Of a DNA stretch of 64,000 bases, positions 17,993 through 26,219 are shown piece after piece. The notes beneath the pieces were generated by a model that was given only the letters and a program-made list of their open reading frames with translations, did not search any database and was not told the DNA's origin. The translations under genes were made by a program, and so were the position numbers. Source of the stretch: Fontibacillus puldeungensis (lineage in GTDB: Bacteria > Bacillota > Bacilli > Paenibacillales > Paenibacillaceae); assembly GCF_042678945.1 (NCBI RefSeq), contig NZ_JBHTLM010000003.1, forward strand, positions 308,765 through 372,764, in the 5' to 3' direction. Each line of letters opens with the position of its first letter. Positions within the stretch are counted from its first letter, which is position 1.

Positions 17993-20302
17993 TCACTGCG
18001 CATTCACCACATTGACGATGCTCGTTTCTTGAACCTTCTTGGTCGGTGAGATCACCGCCACAAACGTCGTGAGGATTGCCGCTAAAATGGAGACCGCCAA
18101 AACCGTGATCGGCGGCTGCCAAGGCTCTCCCCAGTTGGAGGTAATCATCATCCCAAAAAAGAATCGATGCAGAAGCAGTCCCAAAATACCGCCCACCACA
18201 CTGCCTGATAGCGCATATGCAGCGGCTTCGGCCGTAACCATCCTTTTCAGTTGCTTGCCGGACATGCCTACCGCACGCATCACGCCATAGTTGCCCATAC
18301 GGCTGGAAACGCTGGCGTTTACCGTATTCAAGATGTTAATCAACGCAACCAGCGCAATGACCAGCAAAAACCCGTAAACGAATACCGCCATGGCGTAATA
18401 GGCCGCGCGAGTTTCACGGTTGGCCTGCTGTTTGTCGAGCAGCTGCATTTGCGGCGTGATCAGGCTTCTGACCTGGTCGGAAATATCTTCATTGACTTGC
18501 ATGTCGATGATGGTATAGTCCGAAATTCCGGTCAGCGCGGTAAAGGTGGCTTCGGAGCATATCAAGATCGATTCGCCTTTCGTGGCCACAAACGGTGTGT
18601 CGGAGAGGATCCCAGCCACTTGGACCTGATGGGTTCCTCCCGGCAAATTTAGGGTGATGGTGTCGCCTATCTTCCACTTGAAATCTTCCGAATAACTGAC
18701 GAATACCCCGTTGCCGTTCTGCACCTGATCCCTGTTTCCGGAAATCAGCTTGTCATTCGCCCATTTAAATTGCGGTTCGTCATAGGAAATCAACGTAACC
18801 TTATTATCCTTCTGTCGGTGGCTGGCCGGAATATTACGAGAAACCATCCGTCCATAGATATTTTTGATATGCGGAAGCGATTTTGCTTGTTCCATCAGGG
18901 AATGGTCAAGCAAGGTGGAATCCTGCACGCCCATGATGGAAATATCAGGCGCGTAAGGTTTCAACGGCCTTAAGGCATTGCCCATGAAGGTGATCAAAAC
19001 CGTGAAGCACAAGAACAGGATGATGCTTAGCGCAAAAGATCCCGATATCAGCACCATGCTCTTTTTATTGGAAAAAGCGTGCCTAAACCCCATCGCCGTG
19101 TCCACGCGAAACCATTTGGTATTCGCAGCTCGATTGACGGGCTGATGATTCGCATGATTGATATTTCCGGTTACGGCCGCTTGCGGAGATACCTTCGCTG
19201 CTTTTTTGGCCGGCGACCTCGAAGCGAGCATGACCACTAGTAACCCGATCGCCGTACCGGCAGCCATACTAGGCCAGCTGATTTGAAACACCGGCATTTC
19301 CGGCAAGTACTTAGAATTCAAGGCATTCAGGAATAAAACCGCCACCCACATCACGCCACATCCGGCCAATAGCCCAATCGGGATCCCTTGCAGGCAATAT
19401 CGCAAACCCTCCAGCCGAATATACCGTTTGATTTGCTTTTTTGTAGCGCCAAGACAACGCAGCAGGCCGAAAAATTGCGTCCGTTCCAGCACGCTCATGT
19501 TAAAACTGCTGGCGATCATAAACGTAGCGGCCATCGTAATCAGGATAAAGAGAATTCCTGCCGTAAGGTAGAGACCGATCATCGAGCTGTCGTTGCTTTG
19601 ACCCATCAAACCCAGCAGGATCAGGTTCGTGGAGACCTGTTTATCGGTCAGGCCATGCTCCGCTTTAATGTCGGATAGCGCCCGGTTAATGTTCACGTTA
19701 CTTTTAAACTGGACATAATAATATTCTCTTTTTTCGGATGGAAGCGCACGAATCCCCTCCGTCGACAGATACAGGCCGTGGGAGTCCGTTCCTTTTAAAC
19801 TGGAAAAATCGTTATACGTCCCGGTAATCTTATATTCCCGCTTTTGCCCATCGCCCAAAGCAATTTCGATCGTATCCCCAATGGACAAGCCGAATTGCTT
19901 AAGGGCCGGCCGGTCAAGCAAAACCTCCCGTTCGGAAGCTGGATACGCTCCCTCGCTCACGGCCAGGTTCATTTGTTCGGCGATATCCTGTTCGCCGCCC
20001 TGAATGAGCAGTTTTTTTCCTCGAAAAACCGTGTCCTCGGCCATCCCGACCCAACCCGATACTTTCACATCGCTCCGGCCTGCGATTTGCCCGGCGGTGC
20101 CGTCCGATATCCCCGCAATCACGGCATGGTAATTCCCTTTTTGCCGGATATTCTCGTTGATTTGGGCTTTCACGCTCATGTCGGCCATGCCGAATACGGC
20201 CACGACCAGCATTACGGATATAGCAATGCAGACCACGGTGAGCCGGTTTTTCTTCCTGTGCACTTTGGCATATTCCGATACCAAACCCAGATAGCTTTTC
20301 AT
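17993..20302 (-). CDS. FtsX/MacB-type ABC transporter permease
   Basis: The 769-aa protein has an N-terminal membrane helix, a large extracellular MacB_PCD domain, a first FtsX domain with three helices near residues 250-380, then a second copy of the helix-extracellular-FtsX arrangement ending near residue 760. This duplicated layout is typical of lipoprotein or peptide-export and antibiotic-sensing permeases of Firmicutes. The stop-start overlap with the ATPase gene is four bases. The downstream two-component system makes a stress or antimicrobial-peptide role plausible. Confidence 0.85.
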   Translation of the reverse strand: MKSYLGLVSEYAKVHRKKNRLTVVCIAISVMLVVAVFGMADMSVKAQINENIRQKGNYHAVIAGISDGTAGQIAGRSDVKVSGWVGMAEDTVFRGKKLLIQGGEQDIAEQMNLAVSEGAYPASEREVLLDRPALKQFGLSIGDTIEIALGDGQKREYKITGTYNDFSSLKGTDSHGLYLSTEGIRALPSEKREYYYVQFKSNVNINRALSDIKAEHGLTDKQVSTNLILLGLMGQSNDSSMIGLYLTAGILFILITMAATFMIASSFNMSVLERTQFFGLLRCLGATKKQIKRYIRLEGLRYCLQGIPIGLLAGCGVMWVAVLFLNALNSKYLPEMPVFQISWPSMAAGTAIGLLVVMLASRSPAKKAAKVSPQAAVTGNINHANHQPVNRAANTKWFRVDTAMGFRHAFSNKKSMVLISGSFALSIILFLCFTVLITFMGNALRPLKPYAPDISIMGVQDSTLLDHSLMEQAKSLPHIKNIYGRMVSRNIPASHRQKDNKVTLISYDEPQFKWANDKLISGNRDQVQNGNGVFVSYSEDFKWKIGDTITLNLPGGTHQVQVAGILSDTPFVATKGESILICSEATFTALTGISDYTIIDMQVNEDISDQVRSLITPQMQLLDKQQANRETRAAYYAMAVFVYGFLLVIALVALINILNTVNASVSSRMGNYGVMRAVGMSGKQLKRMVTAEAAAYALSGSVVGGILGLLLHRFFFGMMITSNWGEPWQPPITVLAVSILAAILTTFVAVISPTKKVQETSIVNVVNAQ

Positions 20303-20982
20303 TCGGTGTACACCCCTAAATCGGTAAGCACGCCGTCCGACACCTGCAGCACCCGATCCGCCGTCGAAGCCACGCTCCGGTTATGCGTAATCATGACAAT
20401 CGTCTGCTGGAAGCGTTTGGAGGCCGTTTTTAGCAGGGATATGACCTCGTTGCTGTTTTGACTGTCCAAGTTACCGGTAGGTTCATCCGCAAGGATAAGC
20501 ATGGGGCGAGTAATCAAAGCGCGGCCGATCGCCACGCGCTGCTGCTGTCCGCCGGATAACTGGCGAGGCAAATGCTTACGCCGGTCCGTTAAGGACAGAA
20601 CTGCAAGGATTTCTTCCACATACGCCTGATCTGGCTTCTTATAATCGAGCAGCAAGGGAAAGGTGATATTCTGCTCCACATTGAGTTCCGGGATCAGGTT
20701 GAACGCCTGAAAGATAAAGCCGATATTCCTGCGGCGGAAAATGGTCAGTTTTTCGTCTTTCATGTGAAAAATATCGTTCCCGTCGATCCTCACATTGCCG
20801 GACGTGGGCGTATCCAGGGCCCCGATCATGTTCAGCAGCGTACTTTTTCCGGAGCCGGACTCCCCGACAACCGCAACAAATTCGCCTTTGGGCACGGTAA
20901 AGCTTACATTTTTCAAGGCGTTAACGGCCGTTTCGCCGATTCCATAGGTTTTGCATACGGAATCCACTTCTAGTAAATTCAA
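20299..20982 (-). CDS. LolD/MacB-type ABC transporter ATPase
   Basis: The 227-aa protein has Walker A GESGSGKSTLL, Q-loop FIFQAFNLIPEL, signature LSGGQQQRVAIGRAL, Walker B ILADEPTGNLD and H-loop ITHN. It belongs to the LolD/MacB group that works with FtsX-type permeases, and the partner is the next gene, overlapped by four bases. Confidence 0.9.
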   Translation of the reverse strand: MNLLEVDSVCKTYGIGETAVNALKNVSFTVPKGEFVAVVGESGSGKSTLLNMIGALDTPTSGNVRIDGNDIFHMKDEKLTIFRRRNIGFIFQAFNLIPELNVEQNITFPLLLDYKKPDQAYVEEILAVLSLTDRRKHLPRQLSGGQQQRVAIGRALITRPMLILADEPTGNLDSQNSNEVISLLKTASKRFQQTIVMITHNRSVASTADRVLQVSDGVLTDLGVYTE

Positions 20983-21046
20983 ATTCGCTCACTCCTTTCT
21001 ATCACGGAGTTTACTATCTGCGGCTTACGCTCACATGAATGCCGGC

Positions 21047-22084
21047 TTACGGTTTTGTAAGGTTGAGAAAACTCAGCACAAAGGCGCTGCCCTTCCCTAA
21101 CACGCTATCCACCGTTATATTGCCGTCATGCGCTTCAACAATGGCCTTAGTCAGCGGCAGGCCCAGGCCAACGCCTTGCGTATCTTTCGAAAAACGGCTG
21201 CGATAAAACCGCTTGAAAATATGGTGGATATCCTCCGGGTGGATGCCGCTTCCGTCATCCTTAACCGTAATCTGCGTCATGGAAGGCAGCTCGTTCCACG
21301 CAATGGTGATATGACCGCCTGCTTCCGTATGGTCCAGGGCGTTTTTCACCACATTGCTTACGGCTTCCAAGATCCAGCCCCGGTCACAAACCAGCTCGGC
21401 CTGCGGCGGCCCCGACAGGGTCATGGTTTTTCGCTCCAGATCGACGCGCGTTTCAAAATGCAGCCGGAGGTCGTTCATCAGATCAGCGATGTTTTCGGGG
21501 TACTTCTCAATCTGAATTGAACCGGCATCCCATTTGGTAATCTTTAAAAGACTCTGCACCAGCGCTTCGATCCGGTCGATTTCCCGTTCCGACTTGACTG
21601 CAAATTCCCGCATGACGGCCGGATCCTCGCTATCGTCCTGCAAAAGCCCATTGTAAATATTGAGGGCGGCAAGGGGCGTCTTAAGCTGGTGGGAAATATC
21701 GGAGATCGTGTCTTTCAGGAACTCCTTCGTTTTTTGCTCCTTGGCGGCATGCGCGTCCAGCGTCGTAGCCAACGTGTTCACCGCGTGAAAAAGCTTATAA
21801 AGGCTCCCCTCGCTATCGCATTCGATCCGCGCATGAGTATGGCCCGTCATGAAACGGGAGATTTGAGCGATGGCCTCCTCCATCATGCGATCCTGTCTTT
21901 TAAAATATATGAAGCAGCTGCCCAATACCCCTGCGGCGATCAACAGTGAGAGCACGAAAAGGCCCAGACGCAAAGAGCCGCTGGACGGCCAGATTAAAAG
22001 CTGGGACAACCCCATAAACAAAACGAAGATACAAGATAATGAAAGGAACAGCTTTTTAATATCCTGGTTAGTCAAAATGCGCAT
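21047..22084 (-). CDS. Sensor histidine kinase
   Basis: Two membrane segments lie near residues 12-31 and 37-57 with almost no extracellular loop. A linker helix, HisKA with DISHQLKTPLAAL (phosphorylated His near residue 155), and HATPase_c with NALDH, DDGSGI and GVGLGLPLTKAI follow. Kinases with such a tiny input domain often rely on a partner transporter for sensing, as in Bce/Bac systems. The adjacent ABC transporter would fit, although it is not of the BceAB type. Confidence 0.88.
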   Translation of the reverse strand: MRILTNQDIKKLFLSLSCIFVLFMGLSQLLIWPSSGSLRLGLFVLSLLIAAGVLGSCFIYFKRQDRMMEEAIAQISRFMTGHTHARIECDSEGSLYKLFHAVNTLATTLDAHAAKEQKTKEFLKDTISDISHQLKTPLAALNIYNGLLQDDSEDPAVMREFAVKSEREIDRIEALVQSLLKITKWDAGSIQIEKYPENIADLMNDLRLHFETRVDLERKTMTLSGPPQAELVCDRGWILEAVSNVVKNALDHTEAGGHITIAWNELPSMTQITVKDDGSGIHPEDIHHIFKRFYRSRFSKDTQGVGLGLPLTKAIVEAHDGNITVDSVLGKGSAFVLSFLNLTKP

Positions 22085-22093
22085 CGTCCCACC

Positions 22094-22792
22094 TCAATTC
22101 GTCACCTTCCACTTATACCCCATGCCTCTGACCGTCAACAGGATTTGCGGATGATTGGGATCTTCCTCGATCTTCATGCGCAGCCTGCGAATATAAACTG
22201 CCAGCGTATTGTCATCGACATAACTTCCTTGCCCATCCCACAGTTTGTCCAGGATCATTTCTTTGGAAAGAACCTGATTCGGATGACTCATAAGCAAGCA
22301 AAGCAGCCTATATTCCGCTGCCGTTAACGCCAGGGCCATCTCGTCCTTATATGCTTGTCCCTGCAACAGCAGCACCTTGATGCCATTCGACGCCATCTCC
22401 GCCTCCGCCGCTCCAAAATCCTTCGCCCTCCGCAGCACGGCATTGATCCTCGACACCAGCACCCCCAGCTTAAACGGCTTGGTGATATAATCGTCGCCGC
22501 CCATATCCAGTCCCATCACCATATTCACTTCCTCGTCCGACGCCGTCAGAAAGACAATCGGCACCTTCGAAACCTGCCGCACCTTCCGGCAAAACTCAAA
22601 CCCGGAACCGTCCGGCAAGGACACGTCTAATATGAGCAAATCATATCTTCCGTCCGCGTTCCCTTCCGCAAAAAGAGCCTCCGCCTCCCTCACCGTCCGG
22701 GCAATATCCAAATCAAACCCTTGCTTCTTCAGCGAATACGAAAGCCCATCAATCAGGCTCAAATCATCCTCCAGCAGTAGGATCTTGTTCAT
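22094..22792 (-). CDS. OmpR/PhoB-type response regulator
   Basis: The 232-aa regulator has a receiver domain with the phospho-acceptor Asp in LLILDVSLPDGSG and a C-terminal winged helix with the R-R-L-R-M-K-I-E-x-D-P pattern. It lies nine bases upstream of the kinase gene and forms one unit with it. It probably controls the ABC genes just downstream. Confidence 0.92.
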   Translation of the reverse strand: MNKILLLEDDLSLIDGLSYSLKKQGFDLDIARTVREAEALFAEGNADGRYDLLILDVSLPDGSGFEFCRKVRQVSKVPIVFLTASDEEVNMVMGLDMGGDDYITKPFKLGVLVSRINAVLRRAKDFGAAEAEMASNGIKVLLLQGQAYKDEMALALTAAEYRLLCLLMSHPNQVLSKEMILDKLWDGQGSYVDDNTLAVYIRRLRMKIEEDPNHPQILLTVRGMGYKWKVTN

Positions 22793-22934
22793 TTTTTCAC
22801 TTCCTCTTGTCTATCTTAGGTCTATTATGATTCGAGATGGTGGGGGAATTCAAGGAGGCTACGGGAGGACCTCTCCTATTTCTCAAAACATGATATAATT
22901 TTTAGAGATGAAATACTAAGAATGGGGTGATTTT

Positions 22935-23177
22935 ATGCAGTGGCAGGAAGTTCGTACGGTTTATCCCGATCAATATGTACTGCTCGCAATTCTCGACTCC
23001 TATACGGAAGATAACATTCAGTACGTTGAAGAGGTTGCCCTGGTTCGAGCCATTCAAGACCCCTCCGAAGCGACCAAAGAGCTCCTAAAATGCAAAGACA
23101 ATAACATCGTTTACCACACCGGCCAAGAAAAAATTGCGATCGAGCTAAGAAAACCTCCATTCTATAGGAGCCGATAA
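22935..23177 (+). CDS. Small protein paired with a retropepsin-like protease gene
   Basis: The 80-aa soluble protein (MQWQEVRTVYPDQYVLLAIL, ending in KPPFYRSR) has a GGGGTG site upstream and is followed two bases later by the start of an aspartyl-protease-like gene. Short proteins of this look preceding a DTGA-type protease are a recurring pair in Firmicutes and cyanobacteria, as far as I recall, with unknown function. The partner is broken here. Confidence 0.65.
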   Translation: MQWQEVRTVYPDQYVLLAILDSYTEDNIQYVEEVALVRAIQDPSEATKELLKCKDNNIVYHTGQEKIAIELRKPPFYRSR

Positions 23178-23178
23178 C

Positions 23179-23282
23179 ATGCGGATCAAATATATCGATA
23201 ACCTGCTGCAAACCTCCATGACGATCCGTTATAAAGGACGCTCCCTGACCATCGATCATCTAGTCATCGATACCGGAGCAGC
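23179..23282 (+). pseudogene. Truncated retropepsin-like aspartyl protease gene
   Basis: The frame starts with MRIKYIDNLLQTSMTIRYKG and reaches LVIDTGAA, the catalytic Asp motif of clan AA proteases, at residue 31. Directly after it the sequence becomes that of an IS200-type transposase on the other strand, and the frame ends at 23331 with unrelated residues. About 100 residues of the protease are missing, so the gene is dead. Confidence 0.75.
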
Positions 23283-23682
23283 CATGTGCCTCTTGTTCAC
23301 GTATATATTTTGCGACGGTTGCTTCATTTAAGCCTACTGAGCTGACGTAGTATCCCTCCGCCCAAAATTTTCGATTGCCATATTTATACTTCAAGCTGGC
23401 ATGCTTCTCGAATATCATCAGTGAGCTTTTTCCCTTCAAATATCCCACAAATGATGATACTGAGATTTTTGGTAGAATCGCTACTAACATATGTACATGA
23501 TCTGGCATCATGTGGCCTTCTAATATCTCCACTCCCCTGTATTTACATAGACGTTTGAAGATTTCGATCAAGTCTTTCCTCACTTGATTATAAATCTCTT
23601 TCCGTCTATACTTCGGGGTGAACACAATGTGGTATTTGCACATCCACTTCGTGTGAGCTAGACTATAGCTCTTGTTTGCCAT
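23260..23682 (-). CDS. tnpA: IS200/IS605 family TnpA transposase, C-terminally altered
   Basis: The 140-aa Y1 HUH transposase has HIVFTPKYRRK near the N-terminus, the HUH metal motif HVHML, FWAEGYYVSSVG, and the catalytic Tyr in AKYIREQE. After REQE the last nine residues are encoded by the opposite strand of the truncated protease gene, so the normal tail of some 10-20 residues is lost. The active-site residues remain. Whether the protein works without its tail is unknown. Confidence 0.85.
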   Translation of the reverse strand: MANKSYSLAHTKWMCKYHIVFTPKYRRKEIYNQVRKDLIEIFKRLCKYRGVEILEGHMMPDHVHMLVAILPKISVSSFVGYLKGKSSLMIFEKHASLKYKYGNRKFWAEGYYVSSVGLNEATVAKYIREQEAHGCSGIDD

Positions 23683-23826
23683 CTAAGACCATTCCTTTCA
23701 TTATTGAGCCTGAACATCTCAATTTTATCGGTATGGTCTTGTTGGTCAAACCCTCAATCCCTCCACCCGCATAGCGAGTGGTTTTTTGTTCGCACGTTTC
23801 ACGTGCTCAACCGGCTAAAGCCCATA
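23283..23826 (-). mobile_element. IS200-type insertion sequence, truncated at the 3' end
   Basis: The element holds tnpA and, on its upstream side, a subterminal hairpin (CCACCCGC / GCGAGTGG at 23763-23781) and a CCGGCTAAAGCC sequence at 23812-23823 typical of IS605-family ends. The other end is missing: the junction with the protease gene falls inside tnpA at about 23283. The left boundary is exact to within a few bases, the right one is approximate. Confidence 0.7.
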
Positions 23827-23834
23827 ATAAAAAA

Positions 23835-23853
23835 AGAGGGGATCTCCCCCTCT
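23835..23853 (-). terminator. Terminator of the 43-aa peptide gene
   Basis: AGAGGGG pairs with CCCCTCT, and TTTTTTTT follows on the minus strand. It begins six bases after the stop codon of the peptide gene. Confidence 0.85.
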
Positions 23854-23858
23854 AAAAA

Positions 23859-23990
23859 TTAAAAGATTAAGCGTAAAATAACCCCTGCAGTAACACTTAC
23901 AACGACACCAATTGTTACACGTGTAAGAAGTACAAACCAATAACTCGGTTTACTAACACGTCGCTTAGCAACGCGAACAAAATCTAGCAT
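23859..23990 (-). CDS. 43-residue membrane peptide, possible toxin-like or structural small protein
   Basis: The peptide has a basic N-terminal half (MLDFVRVAKRRVSKPSYW) and a C-terminal hydrophobic helix rich in Val, Ile and Leu ending in RLIF. I place the start at the ATG at 23990, as GGAGGG lies eight to nine bases before it. Short size, basic flank plus one helix and a private strong terminator resemble type I toxins, but no antisense RNA gene can be recognised. It lies between the IS200 relic and the tandem repeat. Confidence 0.6.
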   Translation of the reverse strand: MLDFVRVAKRRVSKPSYWFVLLTRVTIGVVVSVTAGVILRLIF

Positions 23991-24091
23991 AAAAAAGCAC
24001 CCTCCATCCTTATAACTGGAAGTGGTAGGAGGAGGGATAAACAAGACTAAGTCACAGAATTTCGCATGTTATTCTTAGTCATATTAACCTC

Positions 24092-24463
24092 TTTTAGTTT
24101 CTTATTTACATGTTCTCTTTTAGTTTCTTATTTAATGTTCTCTTTTAGTTTCTTATTTACATGTTCTCTTTTAGTTTCTTATTTAATGTTCTCTTTTAGT
24201 TTCTTATTTACATGTTCTCTTTTAGTTTCTTATTTACATGTTCTCTTTTAGTTTCTTATTTACATGTTCTCTTTTAGTTTCTTATTTACATGTTCTCTTT
24301 TAGTTTCTTATTTACATGTTCTCTTTTAGTTTCTTATTTNNNNNNNNNNNNNNNNNNNNNNNNNNNNNNNNNNNNNNNNNNNNNNNNNNNNNNNNNNNNN
24401 NNNNNNNNNNNNNNNNNNNNNNNNNNNNNNNNNNNNNNTAATGTTCTCTTCTTTTAATCTGTA
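24092..24463. repeat. 26-bp tandem repeat array spanning the assembly gap
   Basis: About ten head-to-tail copies of CTCTTTTAGTTTCTTATTTA plus CATGTT precede the gap. Copies two and four are one base shorter (AATGTT in place of ACATGTT). After the N run the same sequence resumes (TAATGTTCTCTT) and then decays. The unit is AT-rich, contains a TAG in one frame and is not a multiple of three, so it does not encode a repeat protein. The true copy number is unknown. Confidence 0.9.
24339..24438. other. Assembly gap of 100 N
   Basis: One hundred N characters interrupt the tandem repeat. The round number suggests a placeholder for a gap of unknown length, as expected when short reads cannot cross a repeat. 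Confidence 0.98.
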
Positions 24464-24560
24464 ACAAAGTCAGGTTAGCCCAACTTTGCCCACTTCCACC
24501 CCATAATATACATCATAAACAATAAATTGTCAATAATATTGTTATTGTTTTTGTAGGAAT

Positions 24561-24714
24561 TTCAGCTAACGTTCTTGTATTCACGAACCCGAGAGCCTTA
24601 AACGACCGTAGGGAGTGGGTCGAAGACTTAGCCTCGCAGAGGTTTTTCGCTTCCTGTCTTCAGCTTCTGGCGATCCCAGGGGCCAACGGCCCCGCAGCGT
24701 GAATACTGTGTTGG
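24561..24714 (-). repeat. attC-like palindromic element A
   Basis: The left arm reads TTCAGCTAACGTTCTTGTAT then TCACG, the right arm GCGTGAATACTGTGTTGG. The inner boxes GTATTCACG and CGTGAATAC are perfect complements, and the outer boxes contain TAAC and GTTGG. The centre is GC-rich with nested stems. No gene ends at its right side, so a cassette gene may have been lost. Confidence 0.65.
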
Positions 24715-24935
24715 TATTCTCAGTTCATACCCGTTGATCGGGGATGGACTTTTCCTTTTATACTAAAAGAATCACACGGGGTTAAAAACGTATGCTGTGT
24801 TGGGACTTGGATTTCATACCCCGATTCAGCTGGTTGGGCCTTCTGAGCCCGTATCACCGTGCCAACCTGTGGAGAATGTCTGCTTTAGGTCCCCGTGATT
24901 TCAAGTTTATGAGTCTTAATAAATCTCTCGTTGAT
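24715..24935. other. Gene-free block between elements A and B
   Basis: These 221 bases are GC-richer than the flanks and hold no plausible frame. Short inverted pieces such as CCCGTTGATCGGG occur. They may be the remains of an insertion sequence or of a decayed cassette, but I recognise no family. Confidence 0.4.
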
Positions 24936-25057
24936 TTCAGTTAACGTTTTCGTATTCATCTTAGGCTGGAGGGTTTGCTGTCTGAGATACTACCATAATT
25001 TATACATCGGACAACCAAGGGGGCAATAGCCTCGCTGCATGAAAATGGCGTTAACTG
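24936..25057 (-). repeat. attC-like palindromic element B
   Basis: The left arm is TTCAGTTAACGTTTTCGTAT then TCAT, and the right arm GCATGAAAATGGCGTTAACT. On the minus strand the outer box is GTTAAC followed by TGAAAT, as in elements C and G. It starts 31 bases after the stop of the DUF2971 gene. The centre keeps CTTAGGCTGGAG, related to the hairpin in G, H, L and M. Confidence 0.65.
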
Positions 25058-25088
25058 AATTCAACGACTCCTTGTAACTTACAAGTCA

Positions 25089-26045
25089 TTACCTATATGT
25101 ACTTTTTGATTTAATAATTTTAATATCTGTTGCTTCATATCCGTAATAGCTTAGTAACTGATAGATATCACCCTCTTGTATATCTGATTTAGGTCCTATT
25201 ACAATTTCTTTGACAATAGATTCCTCATACCCTTTAAAAGATAAATCAAAAAATGAAACAATTTTATTCCTATAAGCTTTAAATTGCAGACCATTAGGAA
25301 AAAGGGTCGCGATTTCACCTTGTAATGCTGATTTATCTTCTACTTCATCATACCAATCTTCCCAATTGGCGTATTTATCTATTTCGTCATCAAAAACTAT
25401 TCTCCATTCCGCCTCTTCCTTGAATGCAGGATTTTTAAATTTAATAGACTTTTGTATAAATATTCTCGAAGATAATTCATGGAATATATCAATCGCGTAA
25501 GTTTCTCCAGAAAAAAGTTTTTTTGTATCCCCCGTTTCAATTGCATATAATATGCTCTCTATTATATCTTTTGAATGCTCTCTAATTTGTGCTGAATAAC
25601 TATTATTATTTTGATCTGGGTAATCGACTCTTAATAATTTTATACTCTCCTCTTTGCTAATAAGTGTTTTTAAGGAGTCAGAATTAAACCCAATAGATAA
25701 GCCATAACCATCATCAGCGTAACCTCTCCATTGACTCAGTTTATCTCCTTCTTCAGAAAAACAAGCTGCATAAAAAAGCGCTTCACTTCTTTCTAACGTT
25801 CTTTCTTTAATCGATTTAATAATCAGCTCCAACGTAGTGGTTTCATCCAAGCCATAAATTAGTTGTCCTTTAAAGAAAGGTTCTTCTTTATATTGACGAA
25901 TAATTTCTTCTTCTATATATTCAATCAACCATTTTGTTTCTATATAATCATTTGATTTAGAAATATCCGACAGTCTTATTGTTTTATTTTTTATAATGTT
26001 CAAAAATGTTTCACCGCTACAGTAATGATATAATGGAGTATTCAT
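25089..26045 (-). CDS. DUF2971 family protein
   Basis: The 318-aa protein has the DUF2971 signature in order: LYHYCSGETFLNIIKNKTIR with LSDISKSNDYIE, then CFSEEGDKLSQWRGYADDGY with GLSIGF, and later FKNPAFKEEAEWR. The family is of unknown function and is common on mobile elements and in defence-rich regions. GAGGGA precedes the ATG. It is the gene of the cassette limited by elements B and C and is AT-rich. Confidence 0.85.
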   Translation of the reverse strand: MNTPLYHYCSGETFLNIIKNKTIRLSDISKSNDYIETKWLIEYIEEEIIRQYKEEPFFKGQLIYGLDETTTLELIIKSIKERTLERSEALFYAACFSEEGDKLSQWRGYADDGYGLSIGFNSDSLKTLISKEESIKLLRVDYPDQNNNSYSAQIREHSKDIIESILYAIETGDTKKLFSGETYAIDIFHELSSRIFIQKSIKFKNPAFKEEAEWRIVFDDEIDKYANWEDWYDEVEDKSALQGEIATLFPNGLQFKAYRNKIVSFFDLSFKGYEESIVKEIVIGPKSDIQEGDIYQLLSYYGYEATDIKIIKSKSTYR

Positions 26046-26068
26046 TAAATTCCCTCGTTTCGTTGATT

Positions 26069-26196
26069 TCAGTTAACGTTTGTGTGTTCACGACGCCCGA
26101 CAAAGTCGGGTGTGTCCGGTAGCTTATACTAACCTGTCAATATCTTCTGCCGGACCAAGGGGCGAAAGCTCTGATGCGTGAAAACGATGTTATAGG
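26069..26196 (-). repeat. attC-like palindromic element C
   Basis: The left arm carries TTCAGTTAACGTTTGTGTGT then TCACG, and the right arm GCGTGAAAACGATGTTATAG. Inner boxes GTGTTCACG / CGTGAAAAC pair at eight of nine positions. It lies between the DUF2971 start and the stop of the HNH gene, 24 bases from the latter. The centre contains nested stems (CGCCCGAC / GTCGGGTG and others). Confidence 0.7.
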
Positions 26197-26219
26197 ATGT
26201 TCGCAACTTTCCTGAATCG

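Noticed and set aside
24066..24251. 61-codon open frame across the tandem repeat
   Set aside because: The unit length is not a multiple of three and the frame reads only the repeat. There is no ribosome site.
24092..24463. CRISPR array
   Set aside because: The 26-bp units follow each other without spacers, and no cas gene is present.
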